A stretch of 64,000 bases of DNA, taken from NCBI RefSeq assembly GCF_901709675.1, contig NC_051094.1, forward strand, positions 10,596,501 to 10,660,500, written 5' to 3'. The position numbers and the translations under genes were made by a program. The DNA is from Syngnathus acus. Its lineage: Eukaryota > Chordata > Actinopteri > Syngnathiformes > Syngnathidae. This document shows positions 40,501-48,893 of this stretch, piece after piece. Numbering within the stretch: position 1 is the first letter of the stretch; each line of letters opens with the position of its first letter. The notes beneath the pieces are model-generated. The model was not told where the DNA came from. It was given only the letters and a program-made list of their open reading frames with translations, and ran no database searches.

Positions 40501-43500
40501 GATGTGTGCAATACACAGCCCTGTCTGGGTCTGTATCGTGAGCAAAAGCGGAGAACCCCTCAAATCACAAACAAATCTAGTAATACAGTTAAAATCGTGC
40601 CGAGAAATGACTCACGGAAAGGTGAAAGACATCCATGAAGACGGAGTGGCCCTTCTGTGTCTTCTCGTTGAGACTGGCCGGGGACCATACCCAGTATAGG
40701 TAGGTTCCATCTGAGCAGAGATGCAGCGTAGTCATGCTGCTACCCACTGGAAAGTGATGGGCTGGCATGGGGACAATCTGACAAACCTAAAAACAGCAGT
40801 GTGATTAAATCCTTCATTTTCCCGGGTTTCATGTTGGTCGATTTGATGGAGAATTACCTGTAACGTGAAGGGGTCAATGACCTGGCACAGCTGATGAGGC
40901 TTGGCATCAAAGGCAGAAGGGCGATGGAGAAGGCGAGCGCTGCTGTACACCACCCAACCAGAATCCAACTCCTCATTTCGACAGTAAACAAAACCCCTGG
41001 ACAAACACATGCAGAGCTTTCATTTTTGCACTTTGTGCAAGTGTGATGACAGCTCACTTTCATTACCTGCCACGAACTCATTCCACACCAGCCCATTGCT
41101 AGTTAGGCATATTTTTTTAAAAATATATTTTTGAAAGGATAAAATAACGAAAACAGAAACCTTAATATGATAAGACTACAAACCCACAAAATATTGCATT
41201 CATCAAGGTATTGGGACACCTGGCTATTACCCAAGAAACTGAAAAATGCCTGTTTTAGCTCATCTAGTACGTGATAGGGTTTCCGTCACTATTCAACGAA
41301 AGACAGTGCTCCAAGATGATGAACTGACAGAAGGAACTAACACAAGTTGATTCCAAGCAGGACTCATTAAATGACAGAGGTTTGTTTAACATCGAATGAG
41401 CTCATTTCAGAATCCACTGAAAATATCAATGTAAATTGAATCCAACCACATTGTGCAAAATAAAGCAAGTGCAACAGTGCCTTAGTGACCCATCAACTAA
41501 TCAATTAAAGCTATTCAGACAGGACATGCCTCCACGCAGCCAGATATCTATTTAGAAACATACAGGAAAGAATGCAGACATTATTGGGATGACTGAGATG
41601 ACAGATATATTTAGCATCTCACTCTTTTCTTCGGATGCTGTAGAATAAAGGCAAGTGTTGTATTACCTCAGGGTTCCGTGTAAGCCAGAGCCGAGTTTAC
41701 TGAGTCCTCTCCCAGAGGAGTTAGTGGTGTACAGATAGAGCCCGTCTGTGGCCAGACAGCGACCCAGGTCGGTGTCTGTGAGAAAGGGGACGAAAAGAAT
41801 TACAAGGCGGGAAAACAACATGTCTTGAAAAGGAGGATCAATATGAGAGAATTAAGATGCTTGCTGCTAGTTGCTCTAGATTTGACAGCGATACTGCCAG
41901 CAGAGAGGAGTAAAGAATTGATAATCTATTGTTAGCTTTGCAAAGTACCGTTAATGCAAAATTGTTGCTATGGATATACAGTACACCCCTGATCAGCTTC
42001 TACTGCTCTGCGAAGTCATCTTATTGATTTCTTGGAGTCATCACTGCCTTGTCTGTATTTCACCCTTAAAACCCTGCTGAATATATATTCCTTGAGTTTC
42101 ACCATAACACTCAATGCCTGTCCTTAGCAGTGTTAAATTGTTACGTATTGGGTTAAAACAGTTGAACACATAAAAAAAAAAAAAACAACAGCAGCAGCAG
42201 CAGCATAATGTAATAATAACCATTTAATTTAATCAGGCCTAAACCTTTATTCTCAGCTCCTCCAGCAGAGTTATCAGGTGTAGGTAACATATCCTCAAAA
42301 CCCCACGACACGGTGTGTTTCCCACCGAGCAGGCATGATGAAGAGCCCGGGCCTCCTTCCAAGAGCAAAAGCCTGAAGCCAGAATAAAGGTTACTTCCAT
42401 AGAGGGGGAAAGTCATTTACACAGTTGATTATGTGGTGAATCAACATCAAGGCATCACCTGTAGAGGACATCTGACACTGGGAGTTGGCCAAGATCTGAT
42501 TGTTTCTGAAGGAGATGCACTGTGTGGATGAAGGTCTTTAGAGATCCTCTGGGGGAAATATAAGGTTTGGCAGATTATCCCCCAAAAGAATAACAAGAGC
42601 AGCCAAAAAAAGAACACCACTCATAATTTAATGTTGATTAAGTCACATTTGCCTAACTTGACTACAACGTGATGACATCATGACAAGCAAGCATGACAAC
42701 CGTTGATCTTTTTTCTGCGTTGTTTCACCTTCCAAATGGTAAATTTAGCAATAGGCCTGGATGCTTTGTGACAACAAAGAGCTGCCGGTTCAATAAAGGC
42801 GCAACAAAAAAAGAGGAGAGGGTTCTGGTTTTGACAAGTCAAGATCAGTTGTCACCAGCAGAAGCTGAAGCAGTGTTCCGACTGACGCACAAAAACACCG
42901 ACGTGACAGTCGGTGATATAAAACGCCTTGTACCAAACTGATTAGTTTTACGGTTCACACCATGCAGGCCCACAAGTCCTCATACTGTAACTGTCAGGCT
43001 CGGGCTCAATGATATAAGACACAAGATTTTCCGATTTTGGTTAAAAAGGCGTACTCAGACTATATGGGCAGGGATAAACTGCAAACACAACATCCCAAAG
43101 CACACCTCTGTGAGTATCCCTGCATAATTGTTACAATTACAGACAAACTGCATGCAATTCAGACAAAAAATGTGAACCTCGATTTGTTGGAAATAGGAAC
43201 TACTTTTTGAAATAGCTTTCAGTGTATCAGCAAAGGTTGGGCAAATATTATCCTTGAAAATTATACAACAGGTAAGAATGTTTGCACATGGTTTAGTCGA
43301 ATTACAACTGTTTGCCTATCAGATGTTAAATCGGATTGCGTTTCTGCAAGTAGCGTAAGCAACATACCTATTGGCTATAAAATACAGTGGATATAAAAAG
43401 GTCTACACACCTATGGTTTTTGCGATATAAATAAATGGGACCGAGGTAAATTATTTCAAAACCTTTTACACCGTTAATGTAGCCTATAACTTCCAGCACC

Positions 43501-46441
43501 ATAAAACATACTGATGACTGGAAATATTTGAGGGTGTGACAGCAAAAAGAAAAAAAACATGTTTAGCAGTGTGTGCCTCTGGGCTCACCGAGCACAAGCA
43601 AGTGCAACCAGTGCAGCAGCAGCATTTTCTCGATGTCTGGGCGTGCGAAGAATCTGCATTTGAGTGGCCTTTTGCGTTTGGACGGACTCCTGCGCACCAT
43701 CTTCCAACCAGGAGCAGAGCAGCCCCTCCAGGCCGTTCAGGCAGTCGGCAGGCTCTTTGCTGAGGCTGAGCGGCTGGCAGTCCCGGAGACAGGACAGCAG
43801 CACCTCGGCGGTGACGCCACAGAGCGCCGGGTCACTGCGGGTCTGTGACTGTAGAAGGGGGAAGACCAGCAGCAGGCCCACACGGGAGGTAAAGGGAGCC
43901 TGCTCGGGTTGCTGGAGCAGACCTTGTCTTTTGAGCAAGGCCAAGGTCTCCTCATCAGCACCCCCAGTCCCTTCTCGCTCCTGTTGTTCCTCCAGGGCCA
44001 GCTGCCGCTGCGCCCCCCACAGGCCACGCAGAGCATTGAGTCGGTATTCCAGCAGGCGGGCGTAGGCATTACTCTGATTCCCACAGACTGCGCGTAGACG
44101 CTCTGCCAGCTCCGCAGGGTTCTTCGTCTCAAATGTCAGAATCTGGAATGGAGGACAGTGGTGGAAAATGACAGTGTAAACTATTTCACCCAAAAGTGGA
44201 ACAAACAAGAGGATACATCTTGTAAGGCTGGGTTTAATGCAAAAGAACCTAGAGGACATTCCAACAAGAGAAAAGCACAATCATGTCTGTAGTTCTTTGC
44301 TCTTGGAAATAGTAGTCTGACACAGCATGGTGAAATAATGTGCTTCATGTGCACTTAAGCATTTCAGCTATCGATTAGAATGTGAGGCCTATGAACAAAG
44401 GACAAGGGGGAAAAACTATTATAGCATTCAGCAGGCACAATTTGTATTGATTACATTTCACTAACTCTACTAATGTTACGGTAAAAGTCTTTACTGGAGT
44501 CTGGGACCTTTGTGCCTTGTTCTAAAAATGACTGCTGCTGCTAGATGTTAACATCACAACAAAATCCCAAAATTTATGAATGTCGTAAACTGAGAGCATA
44601 TAAGGTCAGAAATAGGGAACAACGTATAAAAACAAAGAAAACAGACCTGTTAAGCAAGACTGTCAGTTTTGTTGACACGAAGGATACTCTTGGTTCAACT
44701 TTATTAAGAAAGGGATCTTCTGTGTCCGTCTCCCATCATGAGGAGGTACGGCAAATTATGTCATATCATTGGCTTAAATATAATATAGATATTAGGGAAT
44801 ATGTTTATTAAGTGTTACTTTGCAGACAGTTTGAAGTAGCATGATTATGATGCTTGATATCACTAAGGCTGAACTGAAATTTAATGCTCAATCAAAACTC
44901 AATTTACTGTAATATTAAACAATTCTGTTCATCCGCCCAGCAACCAGCATATTTTGCCCGACTCTGATGTCTGACAACTATATTCATCTTCACATCTCCA
45001 TTGAAATGTCTGGATCTCAGTAGACATGTCAGCACAAAATCAACAAGGCTGTTCAATTATTAACATTCCGTCGTCAAAAACAGCAACCCAATCTCAATGC
45101 CTTTAGATTGGACAATAATTTGTAAAAATAATAGCCAACAGTATAGATTTGTGAAAAAAAATATCAAATGTAACAAATTACCCCAGCAATATATACTTTG
45201 CCGTCCACATTTACATGGGCATCATCTATCATTTTCAAGATAACATTCTGGTGGCCCACGCTTCCCTCTGCACAACAGGTGCATGCTTGACTGCACAGGA
45301 TCTACACCTTCTTAACTCTTTTTAATTCATATATTTGTCTTTCAGATAGACTGCAAAAAATGCTGACTCATTTTTGGGTGTTGCAATTCATGGCAGATTC
45401 AGAAATTGCTTAGTGCCTTATCTTGACAAATGAATGAAAACTAACAGAATGAGACTGCTCTTTGGCCTGATGTAGCCTGAAGTCTAAGTCATTTCACAAA
45501 GGCAAAGCTATTGTTGTCAGTCAGTGTTGTATGGACCAAAATACAATGCACAGTTTAGTATGATGACACCAGCCGAGCATTAAGTAGTACTGTGCTGAAG
45601 TCTACAATATGAATGCACAACAGATTTCTTAAAGTCTATGAATACTAATAACAGCTTATGAAAATAAAATAGAAAATAGAAATTGCTTTGTGATTTCCAT
45701 TAAGTGCCAATATCCTGTCCCTTCAAAATAATTGGCTGAGCTTTTTTTTTTACCTGGATTGGGACAAGAAAATAAGCACAAATATTACCTTAACCTTACT
45801 TTGCTTAATAGCATCTTCAAAAATCTATGAAAGTTTGCATCATATTCAGTCATGAGTAATTCTGCTACAAAGTTCTTTTTAAAAAGAAGCGAATACACAA
45901 CCAATATGTATCATAGACGCAAACCTAAAACAAAGTCACTAACAAAGCAAATTGGCTGCTTATACAAATTCAGACCATAGTGATTGTACAGAATACATTA
46001 TGTAAATATAAATATGAAATATGAAACGTTGCTTCCAATACTTTTATTCTGAAAAACTAACGGAAACACGCGACCAACAAGCACCTTGACAGGGGGTCGA
46101 TAACAAGCAGGGCAGGGAAAGTTGCAAACGTTTGCGCTATCGTTATCATCAAGGGCGTGTTGCTGCAGACAGTCAAAGCACATTCTACATAGAAGCTAAT
46201 GCAAAGCCCACCGCTGTCATAGTTGCATGTCCCCTTGATAAACACGTACAAAAGACAAACGCGCCATGGGCGTGTGACTCGACACTCGACTCACCTCCTG
46301 CTCGGTGTCCCCCTGCTCCGACACACCAATTTCACTGGGGAGTTCGGCCAAATCTGTGACCCGAATGAGCCCATCGTGGAGAAAAATGGTTTCCTCTTTC
46401 ACCGAAAGCCACTGGGATGAGTCCACCGCCCCGGAACCCAT
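19142..46441 (-). CDS. hectd4: HECTD4, giant HECT-domain E3 ubiquitin ligase (complete, 76 coding exons)
   Basis: HECTD4 is a probable E3 ubiquitin ligase that passes ubiquitin from an E2 to substrate through a catalytic cysteine. I joined 76 exons from the ATG at 46439-46441 to the TAA at 19142-19144. Exon lengths total 13,377 bases, or 4,458 residues, and every exon-to-exon phase agrees, which is strong internal support. Vertebrate HECTD4 is about 4,400 residues (from memory). Order: conserved N-terminus, beta-rich region (about 234-722), CUB-like segment (about 1040-1180), SPRY domain (about 2419-2565), a serine-rich giant exon (3176-3638) and the HECT domain (about 4058-4458). The C-terminal REDPLSG ending is the one I know for HECTD4. 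Two introns use GC donors. Introns are mostly 80-800 bases, far shorter than in mammals. The exon blocks are described separately. Confidence 0.93.
19590..19893 (-). repeat. Decayed teleost interspersed repeat in HECTD4 intron 75
   Basis: The right edge reads CCCCAAACTTTTGAACGGTAG and the interior contains TTTTCTAATCATCCATTAGCC. Both are diagnostic, from memory, of a very common fish repeat whose copies start with the reverse of this string. The orientation is minus and the copy is much diverged. It lies in the largest intron of the 3' half of HECTD4 (19279-19953). Confidence 0.6.
21634..23982 (-). CDS. hectd4: HECTD4 exons 62-69
   Basis: Exons: 23775-23982, 23471-23694, 23176-23321, 22951-23054, 22520-22637, 22115-22305, 21877-22023, 21634-21753 (residues about 3639-4057). 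The segment is mostly helical and hydrophilic. It includes an acidic stretch (SSLEGEEELMELTNEE) and a lysine-rich, proline-rich low-complexity stretch in exons 64-65 (KSPEKSRPDEKDVEKSPAKK) that may be disordered. Exons 66-69 (RFAVDRAKQDIRSVWRAILA and onward) are well conserved in character and lead directly into the HECT domain. No separate domain is recognised. All splice sites are GT-AG. Confidence 0.85.
24071..25458 (-). CDS. hectd4: HECTD4 exon 61: giant 1,388-base exon with low-complexity linker
   Basis: This single exon encodes residues 3176-3638. It starts with a helical leucine-rich part (SIKELIFHLLAELLRKIHHL), followed by glycine-serine-rich and poly-serine tracts, and then a strongly basic patch, LLSKRKKVKMKRERAAAA, near residue 3340 that resembles a nuclear localisation signal. 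A second folded-looking part follows (LWFHRCLTLLMILRHLANKD), then a serine-rich tail ending in GYAVIE at the donor. It is by far the longest exon of the gene; most others are 80-250 bases. The entering phase is 1 and the leaving phase is 0. The nuclear-localisation reading is inference only. Confidence 0.9.
25752..28155 (-). CDS. hectd4: HECTD4 exons 51-60
   Basis: Exons: 28019-28155, 27813-27939, 27544-27717, 27327-27463, 27074-27234, 26818-26999, 26532-26737, 26325-26455, 26006-26211, 25752-25931 (residues about 2629-3175). Exon 51 holds an acidic run (ADDESDDEDDDD) directly after the SPRY domain. Exon 52 (YALLVKAWETKVFPTIRRRF) and exons 56-57 look like helical-repeat sequence. No catalytic domain is recognised here. 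A run of 12 G lies in the intron next to the exon 59 acceptor, giving an unusually C-rich tract before the AG on the coding strand. Confidence 0.85.
28281..29309 (-). CDS. hectd4: HECTD4 exons 47-50: SPRY domain
   Basis: Exons: 29161-29309, 28948-29027, 28602-28765, 28281-28518 (residues 2419-2628). The SPRY beta-sandwich, a protein-interaction fold, is shown by FYWEIEVISYG, the central IVSFGFATE, a GDVAGIGWERSEGT segment, VYFTYCGQRL and the closing RANFGNRPF. Together these are the usual SPRY landmarks in order. After the SPRY domain, exon 50 continues into a serine-aspartate-rich linker. The domain is likely to bind a substrate or partner for the ligase; the partner is unknown. Confidence 0.85.
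29415..31973 (-). CDS. hectd4: HECTD4 exons 37-46
   Basis: Exons: 31787-31973, 31588-31669, 31301-31503, 31047-31182, 30769-30951, 30517-30681, 30256-30425, 30002-30117, 29826-29929, 29415-29576 (residues about 1916-2418). Exon 42 encodes VIGKGVLGSVGIVMSINEQE followed by a lysine-rich beta segment. This looks like a small beta-barrel of the type seen in HERC2 and Mind-bomb proteins, but the assignment is weak. Exon 39 follows a tract of about 30 T on the coding strand, with the acceptor AAG immediately after it. Exon 45 carries a poly-proline run of five. Confidence 0.85.
32060..35845 (-). CDS. hectd4: HECTD4 exons 25-36
   Basis: Exons: 35600-35845, 35281-35494, 35081-35185, 34918-35006, 34666-34838, 34427-34562, 34201-34345, 33187-33353, 32958-33104, 32689-32873, 32424-32577, 32060-32340 (residues about 1235-1915). 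The sequence is mainly helical. It includes a coiled-coil-like stretch in exons 26-28 (ETFKKINAMERQLQ then ELEQKWQNEVEEAQQGK). Introns 28 and 33 start with GC instead of GT (GAG|GCAAGA and AAG|GCAAGA), and both are needed to keep the frame. The largest gap, intron 31 (33354-34200), contains only AT-rich sequence and poly-A and poly-T runs. Confidence 0.85.
36019..37352 (-). CDS. hectd4: HECTD4 exons 20-24: CUB-like beta-sandwich segment
   Basis: Exons: 37252-37352, 36946-37144, 36712-36831, 36524-36628, 36019-36182 (residues about 1006-1235). Exons 21-23 encode a highly conserved-looking beta-rich unit with KETVHIPGARCLYLRFDS, CSSQYDYDKLVIYAGPN, YGGNTLGYGS and DTVTFSFEMRSGREHN. The 'YDKLVIYAG' and 'F...S' pattern is CUB-like. 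Similar segments are known, as I recall, in other giant proteins such as ZZEF1. Exon 20 before it and exon 24 after it (LADLALGLSVLACSMLRILY) are helical. The fold name is tentative. Confidence 0.8.
36240..36330. repeat. Possible tRNA-derived SINE fragment in HECTD4 intron 23
   Basis: The string GGTCACAGTTCAAATCCCGC resembles the B box of a tRNA gene (GGTTCAAATCC type). No complete tRNA can be folded around it. It lies between exons 24 and 23. A decayed SINE is the simplest reading. Confidence 0.3.
37443..39224 (-). CDS. hectd4: HECTD4 exons 13-19
   Basis: Exons: 39082-39224, 38923-38993, 38738-38843, 38483-38603, 38279-38407, 37903-38027, 37443-37596 (residues about 723-1005). The region is helical-repeat-like, for example LLLWQLLMAPVDQIGAEIQ, SLATKILVGCDEALETLQQ and MLGHLLPVLLTTLMHPNLQT. 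No named domain is recognised. All phases agree with the neighbouring exons. Intron 18 holds a small tandem duplication described separately. Confidence 0.85.
37619..37787. repeat. Tandem duplication with poly-A in HECTD4 intron 18
   Basis: An approximately 58-base unit followed by about 24 A is present twice in a row (first copy about 37619-37701, second about 37702-37781). The copies differ at one base near their ends (CATGTAAA versus CGTGTAAA). The near-identity points to a recent duplication or an assembly artefact at the A runs. Confidence 0.85.
39320..42548 (-). CDS. hectd4: HECTD4 exons 3-12: beta-rich N-terminal region
   Basis: Exons: 42459-42548, 42245-42372, 41667-41775, 40858-40996, 40616-40786, 40338-40530, 40099-40260, 39894-39989, 39676-39816, 39320-39555 (residues about 234-722). 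Repeated beta segments with a short-hydrophobic-aspartate rhythm suggest a beta-propeller: RCLATDGLYLYTTNSSGRG, LHLCSDGTYLYWVWSPAS, VFNLADGQFSSRADL and CYDARNNLIWTCSSDYIDQW. The exact propeller family cannot be settled by eye. Exon 8 uses the acceptor after GATACAG at 40531-40532; the upstream AG would shift the frame and hit a stop. Confidence 0.85.
42549..43588. other. HECTD4 intron 2
   Basis: The intron contains no exon that fits the flanking phases. A decayed fish repeat lies at about 43380-43545. An 82-codon open frame on the plus strand at 42693-42941 matches nothing I know and is probably chance. Confidence 0.6.
43380..43545 (+). repeat. Decayed teleost repeat in HECTD4 intron 2
   Basis: The left edge reads TACAGTGGATATAAAAAGG followed by TCTACACACCTATGG, and later ACCGTTAATGTAGCCTATAA. 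This matches, from memory, the start of a common teleost DNA repeat. The copy is truncated. Confidence 0.55.
43589..44142 (-). CDS. hectd4: HECTD4 exon 2
   Basis: This 554-base exon encodes residues 50-234. It begins with ILTFETKNPAELAERLRAV after a good acceptor (CATTCCAG) and runs through a helical, glutamine-rich and glutamate-rich segment (LEEQQEREGTGGADEE). It ends at LVALACAR with donor GTGAGC. Intron 1 before it is about 2.15 kb. The exon is more GC-rich than its surroundings. Confidence 0.88.
44143..46294. other. HECTD4 intron 1
   Basis: The first intron is 2,152 bases and AT-rich, and contains no recognised exon or repeat. Intron 1 is the longest intron of the gene here and a natural place for regulatory elements, but no specific site was identified. 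Confidence 0.6.
46295..46441 (-). CDS. hectd4: HECTD4 exon 1 (start codon)
   Basis: The ATG at 46439-46441 opens a 49-codon exon that reads SSQWLSVKEETIFLHDGL and further acidic sequence to TEQE, then the donor GAG|GTGAGTC. I chose this ATG because it is the first in frame before the conserved SVKEETIFLHDGLIRVTDL segment. The frame is open for a few codons upstream without an ATG. Confidence 0.88.
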
Positions 46442-46708
46442 CGCTCTCTCCCCCGACAGTGATGCCAAAGGAGTCGAACATTAAAAATTCAGTGCCAGAA
46501 TGACAGAAAACGCCCTGGCTTCGGCTGTTGTACAAAAACAAAATGTGGGCAAGCCTGTCCGCCGGTTTGACGACGGTGTTTGACAGAACGCGCCGTGCGA
46601 GGCTGCAAGCTAGCGGACCGCAGCCACACGGTGAAAAGAGAGCGATGACAGGTCCAGCTCACAACGCATGTCTGCCTGCGCCTTTCCCGTCCGTCCGTGC
46701 AAACAGTG

Positions 46709-46744
<36 letters not shown>

Positions 46745-46900
46745 ACTGCTAGCCGTCTGCCTCGGCTAGCTAAAAGCGGAGCTAGCTTACCGTGCGGCGT
46801 AGACTCGTTAACGTTTCCGAGCAGAGTGGGCGTGACACTCGCACTAAACACGTTCGATCGCCACGCCTTTACAACGTCAATCGGCTCGGGACAAATACTG
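46442..46900 (-). promoter_or_regulatory. Likely HECTD4 5' UTR and promoter region
   Basis: The roughly 450 bases upstream of the HECTD4 ATG are richer in G, C and CpG than the flanks and have no TATA box near the start. This fits a broadly expressed CpG-type promoter. The region contains a CTG/CAG trinucleotide repeat at 46713-46742. The transcription start is not determined. Confidence 0.45.
46713..46742 (+). repeat. (CTG)10 repeat upstream of HECTD4
   Basis: Ten uninterrupted CTG units on the plus strand (CAG on the HECTD4 coding strand), followed by interrupted CTA and CTG units. It lies about 270-300 bases upstream of the HECTD4 start codon, in its 5' UTR or promoter. Confidence 0.95.
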
Positions 46901-47008
46901 TATCTGTCATAGGTAATTTTTGTAAGAAAAATGAAACCTCAACCATCTTCGTGTATGGCACTACCACTATCTGGGTGGCTGAAGACGTTAATGAGAATCC
47001 CAGTAGTG

Positions 47009-47080
47009 TTGGCTCGTGAGTGAACGATCCGTTCAAAAAGAACGAATCTTTTCAGTGAACCAGAGTGAACGAATCACTTT
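47009..47080 (+). repeat. Repeat A, copy 1 (GTGAGTGAACGA type)
   Basis: The segment starts TTGGCTCGTGAGTGAACGA and ends GAGTGAACGAATCACTT. A second direct copy with the same start lies at 54208-54277, so the two copies bracket the 47-54 kb mobile cluster. The inner motif GAACGAATC recurs throughout the cluster on both strands. Confidence 0.85.
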
Positions 47081-47125
47081 AGGAAGTGATTCGTTGTTTT
47101 TTTTCCTTTCATATATAACTTCAGC

Positions 47126-47801
47126 AGGGCTGTGGACTCGGTCGGATTTTTGCACCGAGTCCGAGTCCGAGTCCGGCCTCTTGACCACCGAGTCCGGCTG
47201 TCCATTTTTTCTGTTAATTCATGTGACTGCTTAGTCTTTATTCAAGGCTAATTTAGATCAAAATCTAAATAATTACAACAGTTTTGTGATGGCTTTGTCT
47301 TTATTAAACATATAAACGAATACAATAAACAGATACTTTCAAGTTTCAATTCAACGACTTGAGTTTGTTCTGAACAAACTCGCCTCAACCAAGTCAGCCT
47401 TCATCGCGCCGCGCTGATCAGACATGATAAACTTGAGCCCGGAAAACAGGCGCTCTACGCTGACTTGGCTGATTGGCATTGCTGTTAGTGTCCGAGTCGC
47501 TGCCTTGAGGCCGGACGGATAACGATCAGCTGTAACAAATGGGCTCTCTTTCATTCGACCAAGTGCCAACATTGCCCCAATTTCTTCATCTATGTCGGTT
47601 GGCGAGGTGGCGGCCGACAAACGCCGGCGGCGCTCAATGCTGTCAAGTTCTTTTTCAAACTCATCCTCCTCCGTCGATGAAAATAAAATTGAACGTATTT
47701 TTTTTTATTGTCGGACTCGGTGGACTCGGTCAAAATCAGCACCGAGTCCGAGTCCGGCAAAAAAAAAGACCGAGTCCGACCGAGTCCGAGTCCACAGCCC
47801 T
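47126..47801 (-). mobile_element. Short hAT-type element with terminal inverted repeats
   Basis: The left end AGGGCTGTGGACTCGGTC and the right end GACCGAGTCCGAGTCCACAGCCCT form terminal inverted repeats. Inner GAGTCCGAGTCC iterations are present at both ends. Flanking 8-base strings (ACTTCAGC and AATCCAGT) agree at 5 of 8 positions, an imperfect target duplication of the hAT size. The interior keeps only the last part of a transposase gene on the minus strand. It is non-autonomous. Confidence 0.75.
47351..47620 (-). pseudogene. hAT transposase C-terminal fragment (hATC dimerisation region)
   Basis: This is an 89-codon open frame ending at 47351. It contains ISQVSVERLFSGLKFIMSDQ followed by ADLVEASLF, the typical C-terminal hAT dimerisation motif (S-VERLFS with a later leucine-rich helix). 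The BED zinc finger and the DDE catalytic part are absent, so no transposase can be made from this copy. Confidence 0.85.
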
Positions 47802-47876
47802 AATCCAGTAGATGTCAGTAATGCCCGTTGAAGCTGGTGCTACCTCGCCGTAAAACAAAACGAAGAAGAAAATCAG

Positions 47877-47937
47877 CCAATCAGCAGCGCCAGCGAGCGT
47901 TAGATGGAGGAGGGACTTTACGAGTCAGTGACGTAAC
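47877..47937 (+). repeat. Repeat B, copy 1
   Basis: A 61-base block starting CCAATCAGCAGCGCCAGCG and ending GAGTCAGTGACGTAA. It is repeated base for base at 48833-48893 in direct orientation, 956 bases away. Confidence 0.93.
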
Positions 47938-48015
47938 TTCCCGTTCACGAACGAGTCTGGAATTGCATTTCCCGTTCACCAACGAACGAATCTGTGAGTG
48001 AACGAATCACTTAGT

Positions 48016-48159
48016 GAGTGAATCACTCACTGAGTGAATCACTCACTGAGTGAATCACTCACTGAGTGAATCACTCACTGAGTGAATCACTCACTGAGTG
48101 AATCACTCACTGAGTGAATCACTCACTGAGTGAATCACTCACTGAGTGAATCACTCACT
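48016..48159. repeat. 16-bp hairpin unit, nine perfect tandem copies
   Basis: The unit GAGTGAATCACTCACT occurs nine times without a mismatch from 48016, with a partial tenth copy. Each unit contains the inverted repeat GAGTG-AAT-CACTC, so each copy can fold on either strand. It is flanked by looser GAACGAATC/GAGTGA motifs of the same kind. There are no spacers, so it is not a CRISPR array. Confidence 0.95.
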
Positions 48160-48442
48160 GAGTGATCCGCATTTCCAGTTCACCACGAGAACGGATCAGT
48201 GAGGGAACGAATCCTGGCTTTCCCGTTCGCGAACGAGTCAATGAGTGAAATGCCTTCTTGTGCATCAACGGATCAGTCAGTGAATATGTTGCGTCTCCTG
48301 GCGTGAACTATGGAAGCCAGAATGTAGATTTACGATTTACTTATAGTAGGTTTTAAATAACGTGTATGCATATATATGCCTAAATGTTGTTATCCAATAT
48401 ATCGACTGCAGTCCCACATTAGATTGCTGGTTTGAAATGTAC

Positions 48443-48443
<1 letters not shown>

Positions 48444-48491
<48 letters not shown>
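48444..48491. repeat. (TTA)n microsatellite
   Basis: About 15 uninterrupted TTA/ATT units. Such tails are typical of the 3' ends of some fish LINEs, but no LINE body is attached here. Confidence 0.95.
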
Positions 48492-48657
48492 AACATTTAT
48501 GTTATAACTTGTCTGGTGTTTTATTCCTTGTTTTTATATTCGCCATTCAAAACATAAAAATCAGACATTTGGTTAACTGCTTTATATGACAATATCTATG
48601 TGTTTTACGTTGTTATATGAGTTGGTGTCCCCAAAATTAACAAATGTCGGCATAACG

Positions 48658-48754
48658 GGTTTTTTTTTCAACCTTTTATTCAAACACAAACATAAACACA
48701 TTCGGTATAATAACACCATCAACTACTAGCCAACAAATACAAAATTAAAATGTC
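48658..48754 (-). mobile_element. 97-bp retroposed fragment with 15-bp target duplication
   Basis: AATGTCGGCATAACG occurs at 48643-48657 and again at 48755-48769. The 97 bases between start with a T run (an A tail on the minus strand). This is the signature of target-primed reverse transcription of a short LINE or SINE end. The source family is not identified. Confidence 0.85.
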
Positions 48755-48832
48755 AATGTCGGCATAACGTGTGTCGGCTGGCAATAGCATAGCAGCAATG
48801 CTGTCTGTCACTCACTCGCTCACTCGTGAAGA

Positions 48833-48893
48833 CCAATCAGCAGCGCCAGCGAGCGTTAGATGGAGGAGGGACTTTACGAGTCAGTGACGTAAT
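48833..48893 (+). repeat. Repeat B, copy 2
   Basis: Identical over 61 bases to 47877-47937, then diverging (CTTCCCG there, TTTTCCG here). It is followed directly by further GAACGAGTCAGTGACG motifs. Confidence 0.93.

Noticed and set aside
40531-40563. A longer 5' end for HECTD4 exon 8 (open frame continues upstream)
   Set aside because: Using the upstream AG shifts the incoming phase and gives an early stop. The acceptor at GATACAG keeps the frame.
42693-42941. 82-codon plus-strand open frame inside HECTD4 intron 2
   Set aside because: It has an ATG but no recognisable family, no splice-compatible neighbours and no promoter. It is likely chance.
46697-46912. Plus-strand open frame with a poly-alanine run upstream of HECTD4
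   Set aside because: The alanine run is one reading of the CTG trinucleotide repeat. The remaining sequence has no homology signal.
48016-48159. Possible CRISPR-like array
   Set aside because: The units are directly adjacent with no spacers, the unit is only 16 bp, and the genome is a vertebrate.
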